Assembly (NCBI GenBank): GCA_900316585.1
Contig: ONDM01000010.1
Coordinates: 62,001-126,000, forward strand
Length of the DNA stretch: 64,000 nt
Direction of reading: 5' to 3'
Origin: an uncultured Prevotellaceae bacterium
Lineage (GTDB): Bacteria; Bacteroidota; Bacteroidia; Bacteroidales; Bacteroidaceae
The notes beneath the pieces were generated by a model. It did not search any database and was not told the DNA's origin. It saw nothing but the letters and a program-made list of their open reading frames with translations. Below are positions 33,414 to 43,619 of the stretch, one piece after another. A program made the position numbers and the translations under genes. Numbering within the stretch: position 1 is the first letter of the stretch; the number at the start of each line of letters is the position of its first letter.

Positions 33414-33881
33414 ATGATAAAGAAAGAAGTTGTTACTCAGTTAGTTGAAGAATGGTTGAAAGACAAGGACTATTTTCTTGTAGATGTTTTTATCAGCCCA
33501 GATGACAAAATTGTTGTGGAAATTGACCATGCAGAAGGTGTATGGATTGAGGACTGCGTAGATTTAAGCCGCTACATCGAGGAGCATTTGAACCGAGATG
33601 AAGAGGATTATGAATTGGAGGTAGGTTCAGCTGGAATAGGCCAGCCTTTTAAGGTCCTACAGCAGTATATCAATCATATTGGCAAAGAAGTGGAAGTTTT
33701 GACGAATGATGGAAAAAAACTGAAAGGTGTTTTGAAAGAAGCTAGTGGGGATAACTTTACAATAACTGTAACTCAGAAAGTGAAGGTTGAGGGAAAGAAA
33801 CGCCCTGAAATGCGTGATGAAGACCTTACCTATAATTATAATGATGTGAAATATACTAAATATCTAATAAGTTTCAAGTAA
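33414..33881 (+). CDS. rimP: Ribosome maturation factor RimP
   Basis: This 155-residue factor is needed for 30S subunit maturation. The N-terminal alpha/beta domain has VDVFISPDDKIVVEIDHAEGV and DCVDLSRYIEEHL, and the conserved ELEVGSAGIGQPFK leads to the Sm-like C-terminal domain (GKEVEVLTNDGKKLKGVL). ATG 33414 is preferred over a TTG at 33393 that lies at the edge of the leader hairpin. First gene of the operon, five bases before nusA. Confidence 0.94.
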   Translation: MIKKEVVTQLVEEWLKDKDYFLVDVFISPDDKIVVEIDHAEGVWIEDCVDLSRYIEEHLNRDEEDYELEVGSAGIGQPFKVLQQYINHIGKEVEVLTNDGKKLKGVLKEASGDNFTITVTQKVKVEGKKRPEMRDEDLTYNYNDVKYTKYLISFK

Positions 33882-33886
33882 ATAAT

Positions 33887-35146
33887 ATGGCTAAGAAAGA
33901 GCAGGTAGTCGATTTGATTTCGACATTCCAAGAATTCAAAGAAAATAAAAATATAGACCGTGCGACTTTAATCAGTGTCTTGGAGGAGAGTTTCCGGAAG
34001 GTCATTGCAGGTATGTTCGGCAGTGATGATAATTACAATGTGATCGTTAATCCAGATAAAGGAGATTGTGAAATCTATCGCAGTCGCTTAGTTGTAGCTG
34101 ATGATGAGGTAACTGATCCTAACCGTGAGATTTCTCTTACTGATGCAAAAAAAGTAGAACCTGACTATGAGATAGGCGAGGAGGTAAGTGACCGGGTGAA
34201 TTTTGCTGATTTTGGTCGTCGTGCCATTCTAAACCTGCGCCAGACTTTGGCTAGTAAGATTTTAGACTTGGAGCATGATAATCTGTACAACAAATACAAG
34301 GATCAAGTTGGAGAGGTGGTTGCAGCCGAAGTTTATCAGGTATGGAAGCGTGAGACATTGTTAGTAGATGAAGATAACAATGAATTACTCTTGCCAAAGA
34401 GTGAGCAGATTCCTGGTGACTATTTTCACAAAGGTGAGACAGCTCGTGCAGTAGTTCTCCGAGTAGACAATGCCAACAATAATCCTAAGATTATTTTGAG
34501 CCGTACGTCTCCAGTCTTTTTGGAACGTCTTTTGGAAGCAGAAGTTCCCGAAATTAATGACGGCTTGATTACGATAAAGAAGGTTGCACGTATCCCAGGT
34601 GAGCGTGCCAAGGTAGCTGTAGAAAGCTATGATGACCGAATTGATCCTGTAGGTGCATGTGTAGGTGTGAAGGGCAGTCGTGTACGTGGAATTGTACGTG
34701 AGCTACACAATGAAAATATTGATGTGGTAAATTATAGTTCTAATATTGATTTGTTCATTCGTCGTGCATTAAGCCCTGCAACTGTAACTTCTGTGGAGCT
34801 GAATGTAGAGGAACATAAGGCTAATGTTTACCTTGATGCAGATCAAGTGTCTTTGGCAATAGGCAAGGGAGGAACTAACATTAAGTTGGCAAGTATGTTG
34901 ACAGAATACACGATTGATGTATTCCGCAATGTAAATGAGGATGAGCAGGAAGATGATGTATTGCTGGATGATTTCGCAGATGAAATAGATCAGTGGGTCA
35001 TCGATGCGATTAAGAGTATAGGTCTGGATACAGCTAAACAAGTATTGGGCGCATCACGCAATATGTTGATAGAGAAAGCAGACTTGGAGGAAGATACCGT
35101 AGATGAGGTACTCCGTATTTTGAATGAAGAATTTGAGAAGGAATAA
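33887..35146 (+). CDS. nusA: Transcription termination/antitermination factor NusA
   Basis: This RNA polymerase-binding factor modulates pausing and termination. The N-terminal polymerase-binding domain starts LISTFQEFKENKNID. An S1 domain covers about residues 135-200 (VGEVVAAEVYQVWKRE), and two KH domains follow (VGVKGSRVRGIVREL and LAIGKGGTNIKLASMLTEY). An acidic segment (DEDEQEDD-like) and a short C-terminal helix pair complete the 419 residues. It lacks the two long acidic repeats of the E. coli protein, as is usual outside gamma-proteobacteria. A leader terminator upstream suggests it may control its own operon. Confidence 0.97.
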   Translation: MAKKEQVVDLISTFQEFKENKNIDRATLISVLEESFRKVIAGMFGSDDNYNVIVNPDKGDCEIYRSRLVVADDEVTDPNREISLTDAKKVEPDYEIGEEVSDRVNFADFGRRAILNLRQTLASKILDLEHDNLYNKYKDQVGEVVAAEVYQVWKRETLLVDEDNNELLLPKSEQIPGDYFHKGETARAVVLRVDNANNNPKIILSRTSPVFLERLLEAEVPEINDGLITIKKVARIPGERAKVAVESYDDRIDPVGACVGVKGSRVRGIVRELHNENIDVVNYSSNIDLFIRRALSPATVTSVELNVEEHKANVYLDADQVSLAIGKGGTNIKLASMLTEYTIDVFRNVNEDEQEDDVLLDDFADEIDQWVIDAIKSIGLDTAKQVLGASRNMLIEKADLEEDTVDEVLRILNEEFEKE

Positions 35147-35156
35147 GTTATAGCAT

Positions 35157-38100
35157 ATGCCAATAAGACTAAATAAAGTAACAAAAGATTTTAATGTAGG
35201 TATTTCCACTATTGCCGAGTTCTTGAAAAAGAAGGGCCTTGGTGAGATAGATCAGAATCCTAATGCTAAGATTTCTGATGAGCAGTATGCTGCACTTCAG
35301 AAAGAATTCAGCAGTGATAAAGATTTAGCTGAGCGCAAGGATAAGATTCTTCAGAATCGTCAAAAGAAGGAAAAGAAAGTGGATATCTCACTTGAGCCTA
35401 CGAGAGAGAATGTAAAAACAGAGAGTCAAGGGCCCAAAATTTTGGGAAAGATTGATTTGAACTCTTTCAATAAGCCCAAAGTTGAGCCTAAGAAAGAAGA
35501 GGTTGCTCCTAAAGAAGAGAAACCTGTTGAGACTCTAAAGTCAGAGGTTAAAGTGGAGACACCAGCTCCAGAGGTTAAACCTGAGCCAAAAGAAGAAGTT
35601 ATAGTCCCAGAAGTAAAACCAGAACCTCAAGTAGAAGTTCCAACTCCGGAGGTAAAACCAGAGGTTAAAGTGGAGATGCCAGCTCCAGAGGTTAAGCCTG
35701 AGCCAAAGGCTGTTACTCCTGAGCCTAAGAAAGAGGCACCAATAACCAGTGAGAAGGTTGAAGTTCCTGTACCAGCACCAGAGAAACCAAAGAAGAATGA
35801 AATTCAGACAGTGGAGGAAAATGGTGTGACTAAGGTTGTGCCTGTTTATGAAAATAAAATTAAAGTATTGGGGACTATTGATCTTTCAGCGTTGAATCAG
35901 TCTACGCATCCGAAAAAGAAAACAAAAGAAGAGCGTAAGAAAGAGCGTGATGATCGCAGGAAGAATAATATTTCACAGCAGAACGAAAACAATCGTTCTC
36001 AGGACCAGCGTCAAGGTGATACTACCAAAAAGCGCCAGCGTATTGCCAAGGAACAGCGTGTTGATGTAGCAGCAGAGAGCAAGCGCATGGACAATAATGG
36101 TCAAAGGAAGGATAAACAAAGAAATCAAGGTAACAACAACTCTAATACCGGTAGAGATAGGGATAGGGATAGAGATAGAGATAGAGATCAAAGAAACGGT
36201 AAGCGGAATAAAAATAATCGTAATGACCGTGAACCAGTATCTTCGGTAAGTTTCTCCATCCATGAACAAGTTTCTGATGAAGATGTAGCTAAGCAAGTAA
36301 AAGAGACTTTAGCTCGTTTGACTGGTAAGCAGAAGGTTAATAAGTCTGGTGCCAAGTACCGTAAGGAAAAACGTGAAAATGCGTTGAATAAAGCCCAAGA
36401 GGAACTTAGGGAAGAGGCTGCAGAAAGCAAGATTCTGAAATTGACAGAATTTGTAACTGCAAATGAGTTGGCTACAATGATGAATGTCAGCGTAAATCAG
36501 GTTATTGGTACTTGTATGAGCATTGGCATCATGGTTTCCATTAATCAGCGCTTGGATGCAGAGACAATTAACTTGGTTGCTGAAGAGTTTGGTTATACAA
36601 CAGAATATGTAAGTGCAAGTGTTTCTGCAGCTGTTGCTGAGGAAGATGATAAAGAAGAAGATTTGGAACCACGTGCACCAATCGTAACTGTTATGGGTCA
36701 TGTAGACCATGGAAAGACTTCTTTGTTGGATTTCATTCGTAACACTAATGTGATTGCAGGTGAAGCTGGTGGAATTACCCAGCACATAGGTGCATATAAT
36801 GTAAAATTATCTAATAACCAACATATAACCTTCTTGGATACTCCGGGTCATGAGGCTTTCACTGCTATGCGTGCCCGTGGTGCTCAAGTAACTGATATTG
36901 CCATCATCATTATTGCTGCAGATGATAGTGTCATGCCTACTACTCGTGAGGCTATTGCTCACGCACAAGCTGCAAATGTTCCAATGGTGTTTGCCATAAA
37001 CAAGATTGATAAGCCAGGAGCAAATCCTGAGAAAATTAAAGAAGACTTGGCTAATATGAACTTGTTGGTGGAAGATTGGGGTGGTAAGTATCAGTGTCAG
37101 GAAATTAGTGCCAAGAAAGGTATTGGAGTAGATGAATTGCTTGAAAAGGTACTTTTAGAGGCTGAGCTTCTAGATTTGAAGGCAAATCCAAACCGCAAGG
37201 CTACGGGTTCTATCATTGAGTCAACATTGGATAAAGGACGTGGTTTCGTTGCAACTGTTCTGGTAGCTAATGGAACATTAAATATTGGCGATATAGTTTT
37301 GGCCGGTACTTATTATGGTCGTATCAAAGCTATGTTTAATGAGCGAAATCAACGTGTGGAAAAGGCAGGTCCATCAGAGCCAGTTATTATCCTTGGCTTG
37401 AATGGCGCTCCTCAGGCTGGTGATACCTTCCATGTTATGGACAGTGATCAAGAAGCTCGTGAAATAACCACTAAAAGAGAACAATTACAGAGAGAACAGG
37501 GATTACGTACACAGACTCGTCTGACTTTGGATGAAATAGGTCATCGCATTGCTTTGGGAAGCTTCAAGGAATTGAACTTAATAGTTAAGGGTGATGTGGA
37601 TGGTTCTGTTGAAGCTCTTAGTGATTCTTTGATCAAGTTGTCAACAGAAAAGATTCAGGTCAATGTTATTTATAAGGCTGTAGGTCAGATTTCAGAGAGT
37701 GATGTTTCCTTGGCTTCAGTGTCCGATGCAATTATTGTGGGCTTCCAGGTTCGTCCTTCAGGAGGTGCTCGTAAGATGGCTGAGCAGGATGGTGTAGATA
37801 TCCGTACATATTCTGTCATTTATGATGCCATTGAAGAGGTTAAGACTGCAATGGAAGGTATGTTGGAGAAGGTAGTTAAAGAAGAAGTTACTGCAACTAT
37901 TGAAGTTCGTGAGGTCTTCCATATTTCAAAGGTAGGTATGGTAGCTGGTGCTATGGTAAAAGAAGGCAAAGTTAAACGAACTGATAAGGCTCGCTTGATT
38001 CGTGATGGTATTGTTATTTATACTGGTAATATCAATGCACTAAAGCGGTTCAAAGATGATGTAAAAGAAGTTGCTACTAATTTTGAGTGTGGTATAAGCC

Positions 38101-38180
38101 TGACCAACTGTAATGATATAAAGGTAGGTGATGTAATTGAGACCTTCCAGGAAATTGAAATCAAACAAAGCCTGGATTAA
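35157..38180 (+). CDS. infB: Translation initiation factor IF-2
   Basis: This GTPase delivers initiator tRNA to the ribosome. The first 500 of 1,007 residues are low-complexity: an IF2_N-like start, Pro/Glu/Val/Lys repeats (variants of PEVKPEPK) around residues 120-210, and an Arg/Asp-alternating run near 330-343. The GTPase domain has G1 GHVDHGKTS near residue 513, DTPGH and NKID. Domains II-IV follow to the C-terminus. The long charged N-terminus is typical of Bacteroidetes. It starts 10 bases after nusA. Confidence 0.97.
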   Translation: MPIRLNKVTKDFNVGISTIAEFLKKKGLGEIDQNPNAKISDEQYAALQKEFSSDKDLAERKDKILQNRQKKEKKVDISLEPTRENVKTESQGPKILGKIDLNSFNKPKVEPKKEEVAPKEEKPVETLKSEVKVETPAPEVKPEPKEEVIVPEVKPEPQVEVPTPEVKPEVKVEMPAPEVKPEPKAVTPEPKKEAPITSEKVEVPVPAPEKPKKNEIQTVEENGVTKVVPVYENKIKVLGTIDLSALNQSTHPKKKTKEERKKERDDRRKNNISQQNENNRSQDQRQGDTTKKRQRIAKEQRVDVAAESKRMDNNGQRKDKQRNQGNNNSNTGRDRDRDRDRDRDQRNGKRNKNNRNDREPVSSVSFSIHEQVSDEDVAKQVKETLARLTGKQKVNKSGAKYRKEKRENALNKAQEELREEAAESKILKLTEFVTANELATMMNVSVNQVIGTCMSIGIMVSINQRLDAETINLVAEEFGYTTEYVSASVSAAVAEEDDKEEDLEPRAPIVTVMGHVDHGKTSLLDFIRNTNVIAGEAGGITQHIGAYNVKLSNNQHITFLDTPGHEAFTAMRARGAQVTDIAIIIIAADDSVMPTTREAIAHAQAANVPMVFAINKIDKPGANPEKIKEDLANMNLLVEDWGGKYQCQEISAKKGIGVDELLEKVLLEAELLDLKANPNRKATGSIIESTLDKGRGFVATVLVANGTLNIGDIVLAGTYYGRIKAMFNERNQRVEKAGPSEPVIILGLNGAPQAGDTFHVMDSDQEAREITTKREQLQREQGLRTQTRLTLDEIGHRIALGSFKELNLIVKGDVDGSVEALSDSLIKLSTEKIQVNVIYKAVGQISESDVSLASVSDAIIVGFQVRPSGGARKMAEQDGVDIRTYSVIYDAIEEVKTAMEGMLEKVVKEEVTATIEVREVFHISKVGMVAGAMVKEGKVKRTDKARLIRDGIVIYTGNINALKRFKDDVKEVATNFECGISLTNCNDIKVGDVIETFQEIEIKQSLD
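36152..36189 (+). repeat. GATAGR hexanucleotide tandem repeat in infB
   Basis: About six copies of a six-base unit (GATAGG or GATAGA) encode an Arg-Asp alternating run in the disordered N-terminal part of IF-2. The six-base unit keeps the frame, so copy-number changes would only alter length. Confidence 0.85.
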
Positions 38181-38192
38181 TTTAGATCCATA

Positions 38193-38720
38193 ATGTCAAC
38201 AATTGATATAATTTTATTAGTTTTCCTGGGGATAGGATTTATTTGGGGATGTATGCGGGGCTTTGTTGCCCAACTTGTCAGTTTGCTAGGTGCAGTAGCA
38301 GGTTTTCTGGTGGCTTGTGCATTGTATGGGACATTGGGAGATATTTTTGCACCGCAAATTGGTGCATCTCCTACAATAGGACACATTTTAGCTTTTTTCC
38401 TAATTTGGATATGTGTGCCATTATTATTTACTATGGTGGGCAAGTTCATCACAAATATTTTGGAAAAAATTAGTCTTGGGTGGTTGAACAGACTGTTTGG
38501 AGGAGCTTTTGGCCTGTTCAAGGTTCTTTTGTTCCTAAGCGTAATCCTAACCCTTTTGGAGTTCATTGATAAATACAATAGCAATCCGCTGATAAAAGTG
38601 GAGACGAAGGAAAATTCTGTGTTATATTATCCGGTACAGGAGTTTGCAGGCAAATTATTGCCTTCAGATTTCTTGCATCGGAATACCACAGATCCTAAGG
38701 TCGCAACCATCAAGGTTTGA
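38193..38720 (+). CDS. CvpA-family membrane protein
   Basis: This 175-residue inner-membrane protein has four hydrophobic helices within the first 125 residues (IDIILLVFLGIGFIWGCMRG is the family start; then VSLLGAVAGFLVACALYG, IGHILAFFLIWICVPLLFTMVG and a fourth near LFKVLLFLSVILTLLE). Homologues are linked to colicin V production or envelope stress. It lies 12 bases after infB and 21 bases before sufB in one operon. Confidence 0.9.
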   Translation: MSTIDIILLVFLGIGFIWGCMRGFVAQLVSLLGAVAGFLVACALYGTLGDIFAPQIGASPTIGHILAFFLIWICVPLLFTMVGKFITNILEKISLGWLNRLFGGAFGLFKVLLFLSVILTLLEFIDKYNSNPLIKVETKENSVLYYPVQEFAGKLLPSDFLHRNTTDPKVATIKV

Positions 38721-38741
38721 TCTTGTTGGATTCGTATTGAA

Positions 38742-40196
38742 ATGGAAAATACAAAACAAGAAAAAAACAAACTGGTGCGTGAAGTGGCAGGCCGAAAGTA
38801 CGAATACGGCTTTACCACTGATGTGCATACAGATATCATAGAAAAGGGACTTAATGAAGATGTCATTCGACTCATTTCTGCTCGGAAGGAGGAACCAGAA
38901 TGGCTGTTAGAGTTTCGTTTGAAAGCTTTCCGCTATTGGCAAACACAAAAGATGCCAACCTGGCCTCATCTTCAGATTCCGGAAATTGACTATCAGGCCA
39001 TTTCTTATTATGCTGATCCTACTGCAAAAAAGAAGAATGGACCTCAGGAGATTGACCCTGAATTAATGAAGACTTTTGATAAACTAGGTATTCCATTGGA
39101 AGAACGTCTTGCTTTGAGTGGGACTGCTGTGGATGCTGTAATGGATTCTGTTTCAGTAAAAACTACTTTCAAGGAAAATTTGCGCGAGAAGGGCATTATT
39201 TTCTGTTCTATTAGTGAAGCTATTAAGGAGCATCCAGATTTAGTAAAGCAATATCTAGGAAGTGTAGTTCCTTACCGAGATAATTTTTTTGCAGCGCTAA
39301 ATTCCGCTGTTTTTAGTGATGGCTCATTTGTTTACATACCAAAGGGTGTACGCTGTCCTATGGAACTTTCTACCTATTTCCGTATTAATGCCCGGAATAC
39401 AGGTCAGTTTGAACGTACTTTGATTGTTGCAGATGATGATTCATATGTTTCTTACTTGGAAGGTTGTACAGCACCAATGCGAGATGAGAATCAGTTGCAT
39501 GCTGCTATTGTGGAAATAGTAGTCAATGAACGGGCTGAGGTTAAGTATTCTACAGTACAGAACTGGTACCCTGGTGATGCTGAAGGCAAAGGAGGTGTAT
39601 ATAATTTTGTAACCAAGCGTGGGCATCTTCGTGGTTCAGACAGCAAGTTATCTTGGACTCAAGTGGAGACAGGTTCTGCTATTACTTGGAAATATCCAAG
39701 TTGTATATTAAGCGGAAACAATTCGCAGGCAGAGTTCTATTCTGTTGCTGTAACAAATAACTATCAGCAAGCAGATACTGGCACTAAGATGGTTCATATT
39801 GGAAAGAATACAAAGAGTACGATTATAAGTAAGGGAATTTCTGCAGGTAGAAGCCATAATTCCTATCGTGGCTTGGTAAAGGTGGATGCACGTGCTGATG
39901 GAGCTCGCAATTATAGTTCTTGCGATTCTTTGCTTTTAAGTGATACTTGTGGCGCACATACTTTCCCATACATTGATGTAAAGAATGATACAGCGATTGT
40001 GGAGCATGAGGCCACAACTTCAAAGATTAGTGAAGATCAACTTTTCTACTGCAATCAACGTGGTATACCTGCAGAGGAAGCTGTAGGACTGATAGTTAAT
40101 GGTTATGCCAAAGATGTTCTGAATAAACTGCCAATGGAATTTGCAGTGGAAGCTCAAAAATTGTTGAGCGTGTCATTGGAAGGTAGTGTAGGATAA
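38742..40196 (+). CDS. sufB: Fe-S cluster assembly scaffold SufB
   Basis: With SufC and SufD this forms the scaffold on which Fe-S clusters are built. The 484-residue protein contains the family's core beta-helix segments [28 protein letters not shown] and [22 protein letters not shown], and near the end [19 protein letters not shown]. The Cys in [15 protein letters not shown] and [15 protein letters not shown] regions fit known cluster ligands. First of four suf genes: order sufB-sufC-sufD-sufS. Confidence 0.97.
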   Translation: MENTKQEKNKLVREVAGRKYEYGFTTDVHTDIIEKGLNEDVIRLISARKEEPEWLLEFRLKAFRYWQTQKMPTWPHLQIPEIDYQAISYYADPTAKKKNGPQEIDPELMKTFDKLGIPLEERLALSGTAVDAVMDSVSVKTTFKENLREKGIIFCSISEAIKEHPDLVKQYLGSVVPYRDNFFAALNSAVFSDGSFVYIPKGVRCPMELSTYFRINARNTGQFERTLIVADDDSYVSYLEGCTAPMRDENQLHAAIVEIVVNERAEVKYSTVQNWYPGDAEGKGGVYNFVTKRGHLRGSDSKLSWTQVETGSAITWKYPSCILSGNNSQAEFYSVAVTNNYQQADTGTKMVHIGKNTKSTIISKGISAGRSHNSYRGLVKVDARADGARNYSSCDSLLLSDTCGAHTFPYIDVKNDTAIVEHEATTSKISEDQLFYCNQRGIPAEEAVGLIVNGYAKDVLNKLPMEFAVEAQKLLSVSLEGSVG

Positions 40197-40210
40197 ATTA
40201 GGATGAAATA

Positions 40211-40975
40211 ATGCTAGAGATAAAGAATTTGTATGCCAGCATTAATGGCAAAGAGATATTGAAGGGCATTAATCTGACTATAAAGGATGGTGAGATTCAT
40301 GCCTTGATGGGTCAGAATGGTGCAGGGAAGAGTACATTGAGCAATGTGCTTGTGGGTCATCCTGCCTATGATGTTACTCAAGGTTCAATAGTTTTTAATG
40401 GAAAAGATCTTTTAACCTTGAAGCCAGAAGAACGGTCCCATGAGGGTATTTTCATGTCATTCCAGGCACCAGTGGAAATTCCAGGCGTGTCTATGGTAAA
40501 TTTTATGCGTGCAGCAGTAAATGCTAAACGGAAGTATTTAGGAGAAGAACCTCTTTCTGCTGGAGAATTCTTAAAGATTATGCGTGAGAAACGTAAAATT
40601 GTAGAACTTGACAGTAAATTGTCTAATCGTTCTGTCAATGAAGGATTCAGTGGTGGTGAAAAGAAACGCAATGAAATATTTCAGATGGCAATGCTTGAGC
40701 CTAAATTTGCTATCTTAGATGAAACAGATTCAGGTTTGGACGTGGATGCGCTACGTATTGTTGCAGATGGTTTTAATAAGTTGAAAAAAGAAGATACAAG
40801 TGCCATGGTGATAACTCATTACCAGCGTCTTCTGGATTATATAAAACCAGACTTTGTTCATGTCTTGCTCAATGGTAGAATTGTGAAAACAGGTGGTCCA
40901 GAACTTGCTTTAGAAATTGAGAATCGTGGATTTGATTGGATAAAAGCGGAAACAGAAATTGAAAATGAAGAGTGA
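40211..40975 (+). CDS. sufC: Fe-S cluster assembly ATPase SufC
   Basis: This 254-residue soluble ABC-type ATPase powers the SufBCD scaffold. Walker A is GQNGAGKST near residues 36-44, the ABC signature is FSGGEKKR, Walker B is AILDETDSGLD, and the switch His follows in VITHYQR. The signature FSGGEKKRNEI is characteristic of SufC. It lies 14 bases after sufB and overlaps sufD. Confidence 0.97.
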   Translation: MLEIKNLYASINGKEILKGINLTIKDGEIHALMGQNGAGKSTLSNVLVGHPAYDVTQGSIVFNGKDLLTLKPEERSHEGIFMSFQAPVEIPGVSMVNFMRAAVNAKRKYLGEEPLSAGEFLKIMREKRKIVELDSKLSNRSVNEGFSGGEKKRNEIFQMAMLEPKFAILDETDSGLDVDALRIVADGFNKLKKEDTSAMVITHYQRLLDYIKPDFVHVLLNGRIVKTGGPELALEIENRGFDWIKAETEIENEE

Positions 40976-42380
40976 GCAGCAATATATTGAACTCTTTCAG
41001 CAATGTCGACAGTTGCTCTCTAGTCGGAGTGACGTAGTGCTTGATGCTCTTCGTGATGAGGCTTTCAGCATCTTTAAGCGAATAGGTTTACCCGACAAAA
41101 AAGTTGAAAGATATAAATACACTGACGTTCAAGAAGCTTTTTCTCCTAATTATGGATTGAATCTGAATCGTTTGGAGTTCCCTGTAAATCCATATGATGT
41201 CTTTAAGTGTGATGTACCCAATATGAGTACGTTGCTCTATTTCATTGTTAATGATGCTTTTCATTCTAAAGAATTTCCTAATGTCAAGCCGAGTGAGGGG
41301 ATAATAATTAATTCTCTCAATATGGCTGCACAGCTATATCCCGACTTGGTTTCAAAATACTATGGTCAAATTGTTCGCAAGGCAGAGTCCCCTTTAACTA
41401 ATCAGAAAGAGGGGCAAATGATAGATGGTGCATTTGTTCCCATGCAGAAAAATAATGAGCCAGATGCTATCACAGCCTTGAATACCATGTTGGTTCAAGA
41501 TGGCTTGTTTATATATGTACCAAAGAATACGGTATCAGATAAGGCAATACAGATTATAAATATTCTGACTTCAACAGTTGACCTTATGGTAAACCGTAGA
41601 GTTCTTGTGGTAATGGAGGAAGGTGCGAAGGCTAAGTTGCTTTTTTGTGATGAAAGCATGGCTGATGTCAATATGCTAGCCACTCAGGTTATGGAAGTTT
41701 ACGTTGGGGAAGGAAGTGAACTGGAACTATATGAGTTGGAAAATACCAATATGAAAAATAAACGTTTCAGCAATCTTTATGTCCAGCAACATGCTAAAAG
41801 CAAAGTTACTTTGAATTCATTATCCCTTCATAATGGTTTCACCCGTAATATGACTCATGTCAGTTTGGTCGGGGAAGAATCAGAGATTAACCTTTATGGC
41901 GGTGTTATAGCAGATAAGGAGCAGCATGTGGATAATCATACATTGGTGGACCATCAGGTCCCAAAGTGTGTGAGCAATGAACTTTTTAAGTATGTTCTTG
42001 ACGATAGTGCTGTGGGTGCTTTTGCAGGCCGTATCTTAGTACGGAATGAAGCTCAAAAGACGGAATCCCAGGAAACCAATGCCAATCTATGTGTAACAAA
42101 GAATGCTCGTATGTTCACCCAACCTATGTTGGAAATATATGCAGACGATGTGAAATGCAATCACGGAGCAACTGTGGGCCAGCTAAATGAAGCAGCTTTA
42201 TTCTATATGCGTCAACGTGGATTATCCTTGGATGAGGCTAAATTGCTTTTGAAGTTTGCTTTTGTAGGTGAGGTTATTGATAAAGTAGATTTGGAACCTT
42301 TAAGGGACCGTTTTCATTATTTGGTAGAAAAGCGTTTCCGTGGGGAATTAAACAAGTGTTCAGGTTGTAGACTCTGTTAA
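40965..42380 (+). CDS. sufD: Fe-S cluster assembly protein SufD
   Basis: This 471-residue SufB paralogue in the scaffold complex is shown by the beta-helix region (YELENTNMKNKRFSNLYVQQHAKS), the NHTLVDH motif, and the C-terminal CNHGATVGQLNEAALFYMRQRG, which matches the SufB/SufD core including its conserved His. I start at ATG 40965; an upstream TTG would extend by two codons. The start lies inside sufC, so the two are translationally coupled. Confidence 0.95.
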   Translation: MKSEQQYIELFQQCRQLLSSRSDVVLDALRDEAFSIFKRIGLPDKKVERYKYTDVQEAFSPNYGLNLNRLEFPVNPYDVFKCDVPNMSTLLYFIVNDAFHSKEFPNVKPSEGIIINSLNMAAQLYPDLVSKYYGQIVRKAESPLTNQKEGQMIDGAFVPMQKNNEPDAITALNTMLVQDGLFIYVPKNTVSDKAIQIINILTSTVDLMVNRRVLVVMEEGAKAKLLFCDESMADVNMLATQVMEVYVGEGSELELYELENTNMKNKRFSNLYVQQHAKSKVTLNSLSLHNGFTRNMTHVSLVGEESEINLYGGVIADKEQHVDNHTLVDHQVPKCVSNELFKYVLDDSAVGAFAGRILVRNEAQKTESQETNANLCVTKNARMFTQPMLEIYADDVKCNHGATVGQLNEAALFYMRQRGLSLDEAKLLLKFAFVGEVIDKVDLEPLRDRFHYLVEKRFRGELNKCSGCRLC

Positions 42381-42384
42381 GACT

Positions 42385-43599
42385 ATGTATGACGTATATA
42401 AGATCCGTGAAGATTTTCCTATTTTGGGACGTGAGGTGTATAAGCATCCACTAGTCTATTTGGATAATGCTGCTACGACGCAAAAACCTCGTGTAGTAGT
42501 AGATTCAATAGTGAAAGAATATTACTCAGTCAATGCAAACGTGCATAGAGGAGTACATTATTTGTCTCAACTAGCCACTGAACTGCACGAGACATCTCGG
42601 GAAATAGTACGTAAATTCTTGAATGCTCATAGTACATCGGAGATTATATTTACTCGAGGAACAACGGAAAGCATGAATTTGCTGGCCTATTCTTTTGGTG
42701 AGGCTTTTTTGAAAGATGGTGATGAGGTTATTATTTCCGTGATGGAACACCATAGCAATATCGTTCCTTGGCAGATTTTGCAGCAGCGTAAAAAAATAGT
42801 TCTGAAGATTATTCCAATGAATGATAAGGGAGAACTACTTTTAGAAGAATACAAGAAACTTTTCAGTGAGCGGACAAAACTGGTTAGTGTCACTCATGTG
42901 AGCAATGTACTTGGTACTATAAATCCTATAAAGGAACTTATACGGATTGCACATGAATATGGAATTCCTGTGGCTGTTGATGCAGCACAAAGTGTTCCAC
43001 ATATTCCTGTGGATGTGCAGGACTTGGATTGTGATTTCTTAGCTTTTAGTGGTCATAAAATATATGGACCTACAGGTGTGGGTGTCCTGTATGGAAAGGA
43101 AGTTCTTCTAGAACAGATGCCTCCATATCAAGGTGGTGGTGAAATGATTCAGAGTGTTAGTTTTGAGCATACAACTTATAATACTCTTCCTTTCAAGTTT
43201 GAGGCTGGTACTCCAGATTACGTAGCGACAACTGGTTTAGCGAAAGCATTGGATTATTGCACCACTTTGGGTATGGAGAATATAGCACTTCACGAGCAGG
43301 AACTGACTCGATATGCTATGGACAAATTGAATCAATTAGGAGATATACGTATTTTCGGAGAAGCAACAGAGAAGGATGCTGTGATTTCTTTCCAGGTCGG
43401 GAACATTCATCATTTGGATTTGGGTACTTTACTAGATCGTCTTGGAATTGCTATTCGAACAGGACATCATTGTGCAGAACCATTGATGCGTTTTTTAGGA
43501 ATAGAAGGTACGGCACGAGTTTCCTTTGCCCTTTATAATACAAAAAATGAGATTGATACCTTGATTGCAGGCATAGAGCGTGTCCGCAAGATGTTTTGA
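42385..43599 (+). CDS. sufS: Cysteine desulfurase SufS
   Basis: This PLP enzyme removes sulfur from cysteine for cluster assembly. The 404-residue protein has the class V fold. The PLP Lys is in LAFSGHKIYGPTG near residue 223, the upstream His in SVMEHHSNIVPW, and the catalytic Cys in RTGHHCAEPLM near 362. The RTGHHCAEPLM motif identifies the SufS rather than IscS branch. It lies four bases after sufD. No sufE or sufU partner is seen here. Confidence 0.96.
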   Translation: MYDVYKIREDFPILGREVYKHPLVYLDNAATTQKPRVVVDSIVKEYYSVNANVHRGVHYLSQLATELHETSREIVRKFLNAHSTSEIIFTRGTTESMNLLAYSFGEAFLKDGDEVIISVMEHHSNIVPWQILQQRKKIVLKIIPMNDKGELLLEEYKKLFSERTKLVSVTHVSNVLGTINPIKELIRIAHEYGIPVAVDAAQSVPHIPVDVQDLDCDFLAFSGHKIYGPTGVGVLYGKEVLLEQMPPYQGGGEMIQSVSFEHTTYNTLPFKFEAGTPDYVATTGLAKALDYCTTLGMENIALHEQELTRYAMDKLNQLGDIRIFGEATEKDAVISFQVGNIHHLDLGTLLDRLGIAIRTGHHCAEPLMRFLGIEGTARVSFALYNTKNEIDTLIAGIERVRKMF

Positions 43600-43619
43600 T
43601 TACTCTAAAAACAAACAAT

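Noticed and set aside
36152-36189. Short tandem repeat considered as a CRISPR or regulatory repeat
   Set aside because: The six-base unit is in frame inside infB and encodes the Arg-Asp run; there are no spacers.
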